A stretch of 64,000 nucleotides of DNA, taken from contig NZ_CP019426.1 of assembly GCF_009834515.1 (NCBI RefSeq), positions 2,407,501 to 2,471,500 of the forward strand, read 5' to 3'. Positions 16,594 through 25,786 of this stretch are shown here, one piece after another; position 1 is the first letter of the stretch, and each line of letters starts with the position of its first letter. The stretch is from Pseudomonas sp. R84. Lineage in GTDB: Bacteria > Pseudomonadota > Gammaproteobacteria > Pseudomonadales > Pseudomonadaceae. The notes below the pieces were generated by a model. The model did not search any database and was not told the origin of the DNA. It saw only the letters and a list, made by a program, of their open reading frames with translations. Both the position numbers and the translations under genes were made by a program.

Positions 16594-16676
16594 GGCGGCA
16601 CCTGCGAGTGCGGTTTTCCCCAAGGCTATTAACTATAGCTGCCCACGCCCCCAACGCTCGATCCACATCGGATCTC

Positions 16677-16761
16677 TGTAGGAGCTGCCGCAGGCTGCGA
16701 TCTTTTGATCTTGACCTTTAAAAACAAGATCAAAAGATCGCAGCCTGCGGCAGCTCCTACA
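16677..16761. repeat. REP pair (inverted, GTAGGAGCTGCCG family)
   Basis: A near-perfect palindrome with arms TGTAGGAGCTGCCGCAGG and its inverse around a short A/T-rich loop. Confidence 0.85.
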
Positions 16762-16851
16762 CGAATTGGCTTACAAGTTTGCAACAACCGCAATTGCCGG
16801 GCTGATCTAGACTCGGATCCGCTCAATCACGAGCATCGTCCGGAGTGCGCC

Positions 16852-17649
16852 ATGGAAGTGCCCAATAATAAAACCGCCATCGAGAGCAATCGACAGGCGT
16901 GGAACGATTCCGCTCGCCACCATCAGGATTCGCCTGACTGGCAGGCTTTGCTCGGCGAGGTCGTGCAGGTGGATTTCTCTTGTCTCGATGAGACGTTGAG
17001 CGGGTTGCTGGAGGTCGATGGCAAGGATGTGATTCAACTGGGCAGCAACAACGGCCGTGAGAGTCTCTCCCTGTTTGCGCTCGGTGCCAGAAGCGTGGTC
17101 GGTGTCGATCAGTCGACGGCGTTTCTCGATCAGGCGCGTGAGCTGAACAAGCGTTCACCGCACAACGCTGAATTCATCGAAACCGATATCCATCATTTGC
17201 CAGTGTCATTGCAGAACCGCTTCGACGTGGCGCTGATCACCATTGGTGTTTTGAACTGGATGCCGGACATCGGCGAGTTCTTCCGCCATGTCGCTTCAAC
17301 GCTGAAGCCTGGCGGCAAACTGGTGATCTACGAAACCCATCCGTTTCTGGAAATGGTCGACCCGGATGCGGAAGATCCTTATCGCCTCGCCAGTTCGTAC
17401 TTTCGCGCCGAGCCGTTTGTCCAGGAAGAACCGATTGTCTATGTCGGCAAGGTTGAGCAGCAGTCGGCAAAGTCGTATTGGTTTGTGCATACGCTGGGGG
17501 CGATTTTCAGTGGTGCCATCGGGGCGGGGCTGAATATTGCGCACTTCAGGGAGTACGCGCATTCGAATCGGGAAGAGGTGTATGACCAGTATCTGAATCG
17601 AGAGGCGCAGATGCCGATGTGTTTTACCCTGATCGCCACCAAGTCCTGA
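16852..17649 (+). CDS. Class I SAM-dependent methyltransferase
   Basis: A 265-residue soluble methyltransferase. The SAM-binding motif I is IQLGSNNGRESLSLFALGA (residues about 58-76), followed by motif II GVDQS and the post-II acidic segment IETDIHHL. The frame extends upstream into a REP element, so ATG 16852 (MEVPNNKTAIESNRQAWND) is taken as the start. Its N-terminus resembles UbiE/Methyltransf_11-type enzymes acting on small molecules, and the substrate is not evident. It is isolated from other genes by REP elements on both sides. Confidence 0.75.
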   Translation: MEVPNNKTAIESNRQAWNDSARHHQDSPDWQALLGEVVQVDFSCLDETLSGLLEVDGKDVIQLGSNNGRESLSLFALGARSVVGVDQSTAFLDQARELNKRSPHNAEFIETDIHHLPVSLQNRFDVALITIGVLNWMPDIGEFFRHVASTLKPGGKLVIYETHPFLEMVDPDAEDPYRLASSYFRAEPFVQEEPIVYVGKVEQQSAKSYWFVHTLGAIFSGAIGAGLNIAHFREYAHSNREEVYDQYLNREAQMPMCFTLIATKS

Positions 17650-17675
17650 ATTCTTGATCGCGACAACCGGCCTCT

Positions 17676-17738
17676 TCGCGAGCAGGCTCACTCCTACATT
17701 TGAAATGCATACCCCTGTAGGAGTGAGCCTGCTCGCGA
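17676..17738. repeat. REP pair (inverted)
   Basis: TCGCGAGCAGGCTCACTCCT and its inverse are separated by a short spacer. The pair lies between the methyltransferase stop and the end of the exopolysaccharide operon and may mark the operon's 3' end. Confidence 0.8.
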
Positions 17739-17775
17739 TGGCAGCATCAAAGCCGCCACAAATATCCAGACTGAA

Positions 17776-18468
17776 TCAAGCCTGCGCCGCCACCGTCACT
17801 GCTGGTCTTTCCGGCTTGCGCAGTGCCTCCAGCCTTGAATCGCTGTAGTTCGATTCGCGGAAGAAACGCCAGTGCCCGAACAGGTCGTAAACATGCGTGA
17901 TATGCCCTTGTTCCTGATAGCCCAGGCGAATATGCATCTTCAGGGCCTGTACATTGGCGTTGTCGCAGATATCCACGACTTTTTTAAAGCCCCGGGCAGA
18001 CATGACTTGCCAAAGTGCGGTCTGTGCGTCGACGGTCAAGCTACTGCCGAAATAGTGCCGGGTAATTTCGGCACCGAACTGGAAGTATTCACCGGGCTTG
18101 ACCGGGAACGTGCAGCGGTAGAAGTGGCGGTCGTAATAGTCGCGAGTGCTGGCCCAGACGAACCCGACGGTGTGATCGTCCTGGTCCAGGTACATGTGCC
18201 CCGTATGCCCTTCAGCGGCCAGTTCGGCCATGGTCTCCACGCGGTCACCAAAGTACTTGCCGAATGCCTTGGCGTTGTCCTCGGTGATGTCGACTCTGCG
18301 CAAGCCTTCACAGGGGCGCAGTTTGTTCGGGGCAATCGGCGTGACCAGATCGCGCTCCATCCACAGCAGTTCACGGTGAGCGAAGACGTAACGTTTCCAC
18401 AGTGCGCCAAGGGTGCGGCGCAGGCCTTTTTGTCTGATGCGCAGAAGCAGATTTTCGATGACGCTCAT
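17776..18468 (-). CDS. GNAT-like N-acetyltransferase, last gene of the exopolysaccharide operon
   Basis: A 230-residue protein whose C-terminal half fits the GNAT acetyltransferase fold (DICDNANVQALKMHIRLGYQEQG, the typical acetyl-CoA and GY motif). The N-terminal half starts with a basic helix (IRQKGLRRTLGALWKRYVFAH). It is a close paralogue of the gene at 19657 (both have RELLWMERDLVxPxxP or similar, YDRHFYRCxFPVKPGE and YFGxx-type motifs). ATG 18468 has GGAGGG in front. It overlaps the end of the preceding gene by four bases (ATGA). It probably decorates a sugar nucleotide or lipid-linked sugar with an acyl group. Confidence 0.7.
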   Translation of the reverse strand: MSVIENLLLRIRQKGLRRTLGALWKRYVFAHRELLWMERDLVTPIAPNKLRPCEGLRRVDITEDNAKAFGKYFGDRVETMAELAAEGHTGHMYLDQDDHTVGFVWASTRDYYDRHFYRCTFPVKPGEYFQFGAEITRHYFGSSLTVDAQTALWQVMSARGFKKVVDICDNANVQALKMHIRLGYQEQGHITHVYDLFGHWRFFRESNYSDSRLEALRKPERPAVTVAAQA

Positions 18469-19652
18469 GATGCCCTCCGAGGCGCTAGCCCAGGTGTGTT
18501 GGATGGTGTTGCCGGTTGAATTTCGGATGTGTTCGCTGTTGAGTTGCCGGCACGCTGTGCGCGCCATTTTTGCAGGGCCGGTTTGACGTGGTGCCAAAGG
18601 CGTAACCCCAGGCCCAGCAGCAAGCCGCTTGGGCGCCATGAGTAGAAACTCCAGCGCCAGTGTTCCAGTTGCCCGGTCATGCGTTCGTGCAGTTGATGGC
18701 TGGAGTTTTCCAGGCTGACCCGCGACGCGTCGATCCAGCGCCAGTGCTCATCCAGCCCCCAGCGAATCCATTCCTCCAGCAACACCCGTCCGCTACCGAG
18801 GTCGGCGTACTGCGGCAAAAACGCCAGGTTGTAATCGTAGAGCCGGCCCTGTTCGAGCAGGCCGAGGCGATAGCTGATGCAGCGGCCGTTCAGCTCCAGC
18901 GTCACGACCCGCACCAGGCCTTGGGCGGCGAGGGCGGTGAAGGCGCTTTGCATCCACTGACGACTGCGTTCGGTGGCGAAAATCCCGACGCCCTCGTCAC
19001 CTTTCCAACTGACCGACTCGACTTCCTGCAGCGCTTCTAAAATCGTAGGCATCGACAGCGCATCGGGGGTGATTCGCCGCACTTGCGCATCGCATGCGGC
19101 AATCCGTTTGCGCGCCCGACGCAACTTGTAGCGCGGGTCGCCGGATATCTCCTGATGATCGGCGTCGCTGATCAGATGCACCGGCACCCGGCAACTCAGG
19201 CGCCGTTCAGCCGTGGAACTGCGCGCCATCCATTCGGTGAGCGCACTTTCTTCACCGGCAGGTTCCGACAGTTCATTGAGTTGCAGCAGCGCGTGGGGCA
19301 GATGCTTACGGATCAGCACTAGCGCTTTGTGCATGTCTTCGCTGCCGAGCAACGACAGCAGGGCCAGGCGATCGGCCATTGGATGACCCAAGTGATGCAA
19401 AACGCGAAACGGCACACCAGCGAAGCGTTCGCGGCTGGCCACCAGTGGCAGGCACAGCAGCAATTGCTCGGCTTCCCAGCCGAGCAGAATGTGCAGGCGC
19501 TGATCCTCGCCCAAGGCCTGCTCTGCCGCGCACAACCAGCCAAGGTTGTTGAACGGCGTGTGGTCGGCCACGCGCAGGCGCAGTGCTTCGTAGGCTGTGG
19601 CCGGGAAGTCGGCAGCGCACAGGGACGTGCGCCATTCGAATCGCATCACCAT
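18465..19652 (-). CDS. BioF2-like (CelD/FemAB-type) acetyltransferase
   Basis: A 395-residue protein with a GNAT fold of the CelD/BioF2-like class. The core includes YKLRRARKRIAAC (about 175), FTALAAQGLVRVVTLELNGRCISYRLGLL (about 245-275) and the ending LLEEWIRWGLDEHWRWIDASR. Proteins of this class are common in exopolysaccharide loci. It lies between two paralogous GNAT genes and starts four bases after the first. The C-terminal 60 residues, with LLLGLGLRLWHHVKPALQKW, may touch the membrane. Acylation of the polysaccharide or its precursor is inferred. Confidence 0.7.
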   Translation of the reverse strand: MVMRFEWRTSLCAADFPATAYEALRLRVADHTPFNNLGWLCAAEQALGEDQRLHILLGWEAEQLLLCLPLVASRERFAGVPFRVLHHLGHPMADRLALLSLLGSEDMHKALVLIRKHLPHALLQLNELSEPAGEESALTEWMARSSTAERRLSCRVPVHLISDADHQEISGDPRYKLRRARKRIAACDAQVRRITPDALSMPTILEALQEVESVSWKGDEGVGIFATERSRQWMQSAFTALAAQGLVRVVTLELNGRCISYRLGLLEQGRLYDYNLAFLPQYADLGSGRVLLEEWIRWGLDEHWRWIDASRVSLENSSHQLHERMTGQLEHWRWSFYSWRPSGLLLGLGLRLWHHVKPALQKWRAQRAGNSTANTSEIQPATPSNTPGLAPRRAS

Positions 19653-19656
19653 AGGT

Positions 19657-20346
19657 TCAGGCCGCCGTTGCTTTGACAGGTGGACGGGAAGTTTTACCCA
19701 GCGCCGCCAGGCGCGAACCGCTGTAGCGGGTTTCGCGATAAAAGCGCCAGCGGCCGAACAGCGTGTAGATATTCATGATCCGCTGTTGTTCGGTATAGCC
19801 CATGCGCAGGTGCAGCTTGAGCGCCGGGACATTGCTCGAGTCACAGACATCGACCACTTTGCGGCAGCCTTTCAAGGCCATGGCTTCCCACAGGCGCAGT
19901 TGCAGATCTACCGACAATTCGGTGCCCCAGTAGGCACGGGTCAGTTCGCCGCCGAACTCGAAAAATTCGCCGGGTTTAACCGGGAACCGGCAACGGTAGT
20001 AATGCCGATCGAAATAGTCGCGTGGCGTGCCCCAGATAAACGCCACGGCATCGCCGTTGTCGTCGATATGCATGTGCCCGGTGTGACCGTCACTGGCCAG
20101 CTCGGCCATGACGCCGACGCGGTTGCCGAAGTAGCGGGTAAAGGCGCTGGCGTTGCTTTCGGTGATCTTCAACATGCGCAGTGGCGGGTAGGGCTTGAGG
20201 CTGTGTGGCGGCACTGGGCTGACCAGATCGCGCTCCATCCACAGCAGTTCCTGATGGGCAAAAATGTACATTCTGCGGATCTTCGCCAAGGTCGCTCGCA
20301 GGCCTTTACGACGGATATGTCCGCTGAGTTTTTGCAAAACATCCAT
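19657..20346 (-). CDS. GNAT-like N-acetyltransferase, paralogue of the gene at 17776
   Basis: A 229-residue protein with the same build as the gene at 17776: basic N-terminal helix (IRRKGLRATLAKIRRMYIFAHQ), the segment LLWMERDLVSPVPP, an acidic core and a GNAT C-terminus (VCDSSNVPALKLHLRMGYTEQQR). ATG 20346 follows AGGAGAAGAG. A longer frame from 20418 contains no family-like sequence. The two copies flank a third acyltransferase, so this operon end holds three related transferases in a row, separated or overlapped by only a few bases. Confidence 0.7.
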   Translation of the reverse strand: MDVLQKLSGHIRRKGLRATLAKIRRMYIFAHQELLWMERDLVSPVPPHSLKPYPPLRMLKITESNASAFTRYFGNRVGVMAELASDGHTGHMHIDDNGDAVAFIWGTPRDYFDRHYYRCRFPVKPGEFFEFGGELTRAYWGTELSVDLQLRLWEAMALKGCRKVVDVCDSSNVPALKLHLRMGYTEQQRIMNIYTLFGRWRFYRETRYSGSRLAALGKTSRPPVKATAA

Positions 20347-20414
20347 GGTCTCTTCTCCTGTTGAGGGTCCCGCGCACAGCAAGAGGCTCGCGGGACAGAA
20401 CATCGAAGGGCGGT

Positions 20415-22334
20415 TCATGAAGCGCTCCAGTTCAGGGCAAACAGGGTTTGCCCCGGTAATTCGAAACGTACGCGCCCGTTTTCGCAGGCAAACGGTATGT
20501 CGCGGCTGCGATTGTCAGCGCCGAAGAAACGCAGGGCGCTTTGGTTCAGCGGGCACTTGGCACCGCTCAGATCAACCCGTTGCAGGCGCGTGCCTTTGTT
20601 CACCCCGAGCAGTGCGCGCTGCTCGTCGCCGGCCATCGCCAGAACATCCACCTCAAAAGCGTCGTTATCCAGTCGCAGCACTTGCGGCAGCCAATGCCGG
20701 GCGATGAATTGCTGGGCAAGACCCACCGGTTTCAGCTCGAAGCGACCATCGTCATGTATGCGCACCATGCCCTTGCCGTAGGGCGGTTCGTCGGCGGCCT
20801 GAAACCAGTTGAGCATGCTCAGCAGGCCATCCTGAGAGGCGTTGATCACCACCGAGGCCCACCACAGCGCGGTGTAATGGGTTTCCTGATCGTAGGGGCT
20901 CAGGGCTGAGCCACTGGACAGATTGGTCTGATCCAGCAGCAACGCTTTGCGTGGCTGACCTTTAGCGTCCAGCCCCACCAAGTCTGCTGCGCGGCGTACG
21001 CTATCGCGGTAAACCCGGGTCGCCAGCAAGTCGCGAATCATCCATTCATGCCAGGCCAAGGCATCGACCTGATCGGCGGATTCACTGAGTAGACGCCGCG
21101 CCCAATCGATGCCGCGCTTGTCCGCTGCGTTGCGGGCGAACGGCCCGTTGACAAAACGTGAACTGGCGGGCATCGCGATGCGCACGCCGGCCTTGGCATT
21201 CGCCGGATCGCTGCGCACCTGGCGGGCCATGCTGACAAAAATCGCCCGATAATCTTCGTAGCTCGAATAGTTCAGGTTCGGCTCGTCGGCGAAGCCGATG
21301 TAATGCGTGCCTTGACCCTCCAGGGCACGAGTGCCGGCGAGCCATGCCTCAAGGCCGTTGTTGCTTTGCACGTCGGCACGCAGATCGGCCCGACGCCCGG
21401 TGCCAGCGAGCAGGGTGATGTCCTGGCGGATGCCGAAGCGAGTCTGATAGAGCTGACGAACCGGGTCAGCGCCACGGGCATTTTTCGAAGTGACGTCAAC
21501 ATAGCTGTAATAACTTGCAGCACTCGGCTTCAAGGCGTCCAGTGCGGCATGGCTAGTCGCAGGCGGCATGAGATTGGGCAGGGCAATGCCCAGATCGGGG
21601 GTGCGACCGAGCACCTTATCGTGCAGGGTCAGGCGTACCTGGCCCGGCTCTTCACGCAAGGGTTGAAGCTGCTGCGGATTTTGCGCAAACAGATTGGCTG
21701 TGCCGTCGAGCCAGAATGCTGCTTTGCCGCTGCCCTGCAGGCGCAAGCGCCAGACCTGGGGCCGGTCGCTGACCGGCAAGGCGACGTGGTCAAATTGCCA
21801 ATAGGCGCGGTATGGCTTGAGGGCCAGCGACAGTTGCTGTCCATCGTCCATGCGCTGGGCTTGCAGCGCGTTGACCCCGCCATGATATTTGCCGTTCAGC
21901 AGCGCGTGCTCACCCGGTGCCACCTGGAAAAACAGCTCATCGCCATTGCGTGTTTCGAGACTGAAATGCACTTTGGCCGGGGCGAACAGCGCCACGGTTT
22001 TTTCATCATGTTCAATCCGGTAACTACGAAAGCTATAGCCGGGAATTTCCAGTCGACTGCTGGCAGCCCCGGGCAGCAACGTCCAGCTCTGCGAACCGCG
22101 AGTTTCGCTGGCTTTGATCAGCCGTTCGCCCTGCAGCTTGCCCTGACCATCGAGCAGATAGATATGCTCTTCATTGGCCTCGGCCTGCCATGCCGGCACC
22201 CATCGCACTGTTACGGTGTCCGGGCGATCCGCTTGCAGATACAAACTGCCGTCACGGATATCGCCCCACTGCATCGGCGCCGCGAAACCGTTCAGCGTCA
22301 GGCCGAGTCCCAACAGCAGGGCAAGGCGTTTCAT
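20415..22334 (-). CDS. Exported glycoside hydrolase-like protein of the exopolysaccharide operon
   Basis: A 639-residue exported protein with a signal peptide (MKRLALLLGLGLTLNGFAAP). An N-terminal beta domain to about 260 is followed by a TIM-barrel-like region (about 270-530) resembling clan-A glycosidases: IGFADEPNLNYSSYEDYRAIF, WHEWMIRDLLA, ALLLDQTN and a late FALNW ending. The acid/base position reads DEP rather than the usual NEP, and the nucleophile strand shows D/Q rather than a clear Glu, so activity is uncertain. It overlaps the flippase gene by ATGA. A frame running further upstream is a shadow of the flippase. Likely role: trimming the polysaccharide in the periplasm. Confidence 0.55.
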   Translation of the reverse strand: MKRLALLLGLGLTLNGFAAPMQWGDIRDGSLYLQADRPDTVTVRWVPAWQAEANEEHIYLLDGQGKLQGERLIKASETRGSQSWTLLPGAASSRLEIPGYSFRSYRIEHDEKTVALFAPAKVHFSLETRNGDELFFQVAPGEHALLNGKYHGGVNALQAQRMDDGQQLSLALKPYRAYWQFDHVALPVSDRPQVWRLRLQGSGKAAFWLDGTANLFAQNPQQLQPLREEPGQVRLTLHDKVLGRTPDLGIALPNLMPPATSHAALDALKPSAASYYSYVDVTSKNARGADPVRQLYQTRFGIRQDITLLAGTGRRADLRADVQSNNGLEAWLAGTRALEGQGTHYIGFADEPNLNYSSYEDYRAIFVSMARQVRSDPANAKAGVRIAMPASSRFVNGPFARNAADKRGIDWARRLLSESADQVDALAWHEWMIRDLLATRVYRDSVRRAADLVGLDAKGQPRKALLLDQTNLSSGSALSPYDQETHYTALWWASVVINASQDGLLSMLNWFQAADEPPYGKGMVRIHDDGRFELKPVGLAQQFIARHWLPQVLRLDNDAFEVDVLAMAGDEQRALLGVNKGTRLQRVDLSGAKCPLNQSALRFFGADNRSRDIPFACENGRVRFELPGQTLFALNWSAS

Positions 22335-23638
22335 GCTGTTTTCCGACGTTGCAGCATCAACCACATCGGGGTGATGTCGCTGGGCAGGATGATCAAGGTT
22401 TGCCAGAACGGCACGTTGCTCAAGCGGCAATAAAGCACCAGCATCGCCACCGTCACCGCCAGATAGGCGATTGATGAAGCCGCCGCTGCACCGACAATGC
22501 CGAAGGCAGGGATCAACAGCAGATTCAGCGCCAGGTTGAACAGAGCGCCGATGCCCATCAGCAACGACACCGTGCCCGGGCGATCCTTGCCAATCAGATC
22601 CAGGCGCAGAATGCTCGCATAGCACAGGCCCAGCAGACCGGGCAGCAACGCGAGCAGCGCCGGATACGCCGGTTGATACGCCGCACCGAACAGCGTGACG
22701 ATCAACCATTCGCCGATCACTGCCATGGTGATGCAGGCGCCGAGCATCACCGTGGCGGTCAGGCGCAGCGCCAGCGGAGTGACCTTGTCCATGCCTTTGT
22801 CCTGTTGCAGCAGTCGCTTCATCAGCGGTGTGGTGACCGCCTCCGGAACGATCAGCAACAGTTCGGCGGCGGCGCTGGCCATGGCGTAGTGGCCGAGCGC
22901 GGTACTGCCCAGCAGGGCGCCGATAAACAAGTAGTCGGAGCGCAGAATGATCTGTTGAAACAGCAGGTCCGGATGGCTGCGCGCACTGAATCGCAGCAGC
23001 TCGTTCTGGCTCGCACGGTCCCATTGCAGTTGCAGCGGCTGCGCGCGTTTTAGCCACATCCAGCCGACCAGCACCACCAGACTGATGCCGGCCAGCCAAC
23101 TGATCAGCGCGGCTTCGAGTGCTGCCTCTTTCCACATCCAGAACAGCGCAACAAACAACAGCAGCGGCGCCAGGGATTCGATCAGCCGCAGAACATTGAA
23201 GGCGACCACACCACCCGACGCGTTGTGCAAGGTCAGCAAGCCGCTCTTAAGGACGGTCAACGGCACCGCCAGCAGCAACAGCCACGCCAACAGACCAAGC
23301 TGCATCGTCACATCCAGTTCGCTGCCGAACTCACGGGCCAGCGCGACCACCAGCAAGGTCAGCAGCCCGGCCAGAAGGCAGCCGAACACCAACACCTGAG
23401 CGAGCAACAGGCCCATCGGCCGTTGATTGGCCGCTTGATAACCGACTGCCGAATTCAAGCCGCCGCTGGTCGCCGCGCTGATCAGATCCGGCAGGGTGCT
23501 GAGCAGGGCGAACAAACCGCGTTCACTCGGGCCGAGAATCCGCGCCAGCAACACATTGCGCAGCAGGCGCAAGGCAATCATTGCCAGTTTGGTGCCCATG
23601 CTCAGGGCCAGATGCTTGAGGTAGCTGCCGCGACTCAT
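22331..23638 (-). CDS. Wzx-type oligosaccharide flippase
   Basis: A 435-residue integral membrane protein with about 12-14 hydrophobic segments (LLLAQVLVFGCLLAGLLTLLVVAL, LLGLLAWLLLLAVPLTVLKSG and others). It has the start MSRGSYLKHLALSMGTKLAMIALRLLRN and motif ILGPSERGLFALLSTLPDLISA, typical of the MOP/PST family. It moves lipid-linked repeat units across the inner membrane. The start codon overlaps the preceding stop (ATGA at 23635-23638). The longer frame to 23686 lies inside the upstream gene. Confidence 0.85.
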   Translation of the reverse strand: MSRGSYLKHLALSMGTKLAMIALRLLRNVLLARILGPSERGLFALLSTLPDLISAATSGGLNSAVGYQAANQRPMGLLLAQVLVFGCLLAGLLTLLVVALAREFGSELDVTMQLGLLAWLLLLAVPLTVLKSGLLTLHNASGGVVAFNVLRLIESLAPLLLFVALFWMWKEAALEAALISWLAGISLVVLVGWMWLKRAQPLQLQWDRASQNELLRFSARSHPDLLFQQIILRSDYLFIGALLGSTALGHYAMASAAAELLLIVPEAVTTPLMKRLLQQDKGMDKVTPLALRLTATVMLGACITMAVIGEWLIVTLFGAAYQPAYPALLALLPGLLGLCYASILRLDLIGKDRPGTVSLLMGIGALFNLALNLLLIPAFGIVGAAAASSIAYLAVTVAMLVLYCRLSNVPFWQTLIILPSDITPMWLMLQRRKTA

Positions 23639-24636
23639 GGCCGTGCCCCGCGATAAATGCGCCACGACAACAGCGCCGGATTGCACGCGATGCGCTGACT
23701 GATGCCGAAGCGCGGCAGGTTCAACGGGTCGCCTGCGCCGCGATAAATGCCGGTGCCGGTGCCGAGGGCGAACGGATAATCGTGATTGGCGATCTGCTCG
23801 CGCACGCGTTCATCGTTGTCGCCGTTGGGGTAGCAATACACCGGCAGTGGGCGGTTGCAGCCGTTGTACAAGGCATCGCGGCTGCGGCTGATTTCTTCGT
23901 TCAGGCGCTGATCATCAAGGCCGGTGAGGATGGCGTGGCTGGCACCGTGCGGGCCAAAGCGCACCAGACCGGAAGCCTCCAGCGCGCGCACTTGATGCCA
24001 GTCCAGCGCTTGCGGCTGTGATTCGGCTGGGCACTCATCGGTGAGATTTTCCAGTTCCTGCGGGTCAAGCGTCTTCAACCCTTGGAGGAAATGCAGCAGC
24101 GCCAGGCTGCGGCGGTCGACATCGATGTCATCGAGCATTACCGGCAATGGGTGATGCATGAACTGCAGGCACTCGATCAAGTGCATCCGCGCTTTTTCAC
24201 CGTGGCTGCCCCACAGGGTTTCGCCAAGGCTTTCCCACCAGAAACGCTGACGGCTGCCGATGAAATCGGTGGAGAGGAAAATGCTCGCCGGCACCTGATG
24301 TTTCTGCAGCAGGGGGAAGGCGTTGACGGCGTTGTCGCGCCAGCCGTCATCAAAGGTCAGCGCCACCCGTGGGCGCTCGCTGCGCAGCGAATTGGGCTGG
24401 AGGATTTCCATCAGCGGCACGCAATCGAAATGCCGACGCAGCCACAGCAGTAAATGCTCGAAGGCCTTGGGCCCGACGCACAGTTCATTGCGGTGCGGGA
24501 GGTTGGCGGCACGGTCGTTGGCCAGCACCCGGTGCAGCATCAGAATGACCCCGGCACCGTGCAACTGGTTGCGCCCCACTGACGAGTTGAGATAAAGCCA
24601 GCCGCTGGTGCGTTTTAGCAGTTGTTTGATCGCCAT
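23635..24636 (-). CDS. Polysaccharide deacetylase (NodB domain)
   Basis: A 333-residue carbohydrate esterase family 4 protein. The catalytic motif 1 is ALTFDDGWRDN (about 92-102), with a later Arg/His set in FGPHGASHAIL, where motif 2 is usually H(S/T)xxH. YCYPNGDND is close to the family's motif 3. The N-terminus (VILMLHRVLAND) is typical of NodB proteins linked to surface polysaccharide. There is no clear signal peptide, so it may act in the cytoplasm on lipid-linked sugar, for example on N-acetyl groups. ATG 24636 has GAGGA upstream. Confidence 0.8.
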   Translation of the reverse strand: MAIKQLLKRTSGWLYLNSSVGRNQLHGAGVILMLHRVLANDRAANLPHRNELCVGPKAFEHLLLWLRRHFDCVPLMEILQPNSLRSERPRVALTFDDGWRDNAVNAFPLLQKHQVPASIFLSTDFIGSRQRFWWESLGETLWGSHGEKARMHLIECLQFMHHPLPVMLDDIDVDRRSLALLHFLQGLKTLDPQELENLTDECPAESQPQALDWHQVRALEASGLVRFGPHGASHAILTGLDDQRLNEEISRSRDALYNGCNRPLPVYCYPNGDNDERVREQIANHDYPFALGTGTGIYRGAGDPLNLPRFGISQRIACNPALLSWRIYRGARP

Positions 24637-24649
24637 GGCATGAGTCCTC

Positions 24650-25786
24650 TCAACGATTCTGGTCAGGATTCCACTGTGCGTAGCGTTGCCCGCGCAGGAA
24701 CTGCCACAGACCGACGCTCATGCCGGCCAGCGTCACCAGCAGGAATGCTGCGAGGCGGAACGGTTTGGGTAAACGGTGTTGCGAATCCAGCAGGCCGGCG
24801 ATGGCCACCGCGTAGCCGAGCAATTGCGCCACCAGGCTCAGGCGATAGAAACCGTGCTCGTTCCACAGCCAGAAATTGCTCAGCAGCAGCGGCAGCAAGA
24901 GAATCGGCGCGAGGCGGCGGATCAGTTTGTGGCTGATCAAGGCGATGGAATACAGGCCGTACTTGAACGGGTTCAGCAGGGCGCTGCGTTGCGCCAGGCT
25001 TTGCAGGCCACCGACCGTGACCCGCTGGCGGCGGCGCCATTGCTTGCCCGCTTCGTCGACGCCCTGGTCGATCACTTGCGCCTGGGGGACGTAAACAATG
25101 CGTTTGTGCGCGACCGGCGCGCAGGTACTGATGAAGAAGTCGTCGTTGACCTCGGCCGGTACGTTCTGGAACAGCTCGCGGCGCAAGGCGAGCAGGGCGC
25201 CGTCGGCGGAGACCATGCAGCCGGTGCGATTCTCGACCCGGCGCAACCAGCCTTCGTAATGCCGATAGAGGCTGTCGCCAATACTCAGGCCGCCACCGGT
25301 GACCGGGATCACCATGTGCCCGGCGCAGGCACCGACCTGCGGATCGCTCAACGGCGCGAGCAAATGGCCGAGGGTGTCGCGCGACCATTGGTTGTCGGCG
25401 TCGGTGAACACCAGAATGTCGCCGCTGCTCACGGCGACGCCGGCATTCAGTGTGGCGGCCTTGCCCTGGCGCGGCAGGTCGAGGACGGTGATGCGCGGAT
25501 CGATCACTTTGTGCGCGCAGGCCACGGTGTCATCGCTCGAACCGTCGCTGGCGAGAATGATCTGCAGCGTGGCGGGCTGATAATCCTGGGCCAGCAGGGT
25601 GCGCAACTTGTGCTCGATGTGTCGCGCCTCGTTGTGCGCGGCGATGACGATGCTGACGTTCAGCGGCGGTGCCGGCGCGTGCCGCCAGGCCGGGAACAGC
25701 GGCGCCAGCAAGGTCAGCAGCAGCGGATAGCCAATGTAGGCGTACGCCGGCAGCACAAGGCACAGGCAAAAAATGAATTCAGCCAC
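24650..25786 (-). CDS. Membrane glycosyltransferase family 2
   Basis: A 378-residue processive-type GT2. An N-terminal TM (EFIFCLCLVLPAYAYIGYPLLLTLL) is followed by the GT-A domain: VSIVIAAHNEARHI, ILASDGSSDDT, DILVFTDADNQW (DxD) and QRVTVGGLQ with Q(Q/R)xxRW-like RRRQR. Three C-terminal TMs follow (from about 275). The start is GTG 25786, which has AGGAGG at the right distance and overlaps the preceding gene by eight bases. It adds sugars to the lipid-linked repeat unit at the cytoplasmic face. Confidence 0.85.
   Translation of the reverse strand: MAEFIFCLCLVLPAYAYIGYPLLLTLLAPLFPAWRHAPAPPLNVSIVIAAHNEARHIEHKLRTLLAQDYQPATLQIILASDGSSDDTVACAHKVIDPRITVLDLPRQGKAATLNAGVAVSSGDILVFTDADNQWSRDTLGHLLAPLSDPQVGACAGHMVIPVTGGGLSIGDSLYRHYEGWLRRVENRTGCMVSADGALLALRRELFQNVPAEVNDDFFISTCAPVAHKRIVYVPQAQVIDQGVDEAGKQWRRRQRVTVGGLQSLAQRSALLNPFKYGLYSIALISHKLIRRLAPILLLPLLLSNFWLWNEHGFYRLSLVAQLLGYAVAIAGLLDSQHRLPKPFRLAAFLLVTLAGMSVGLWQFLRGQRYAQWNPDQNR

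Noticed and set aside
20415..23135. A 906-codon frame joining the glycosidase-like gene to the flippase region
   Set aside because: The first ~267 codons lie out of frame over the flippase gene; the real start is ATG 22334 with a signal peptide and an ATGA overlap.
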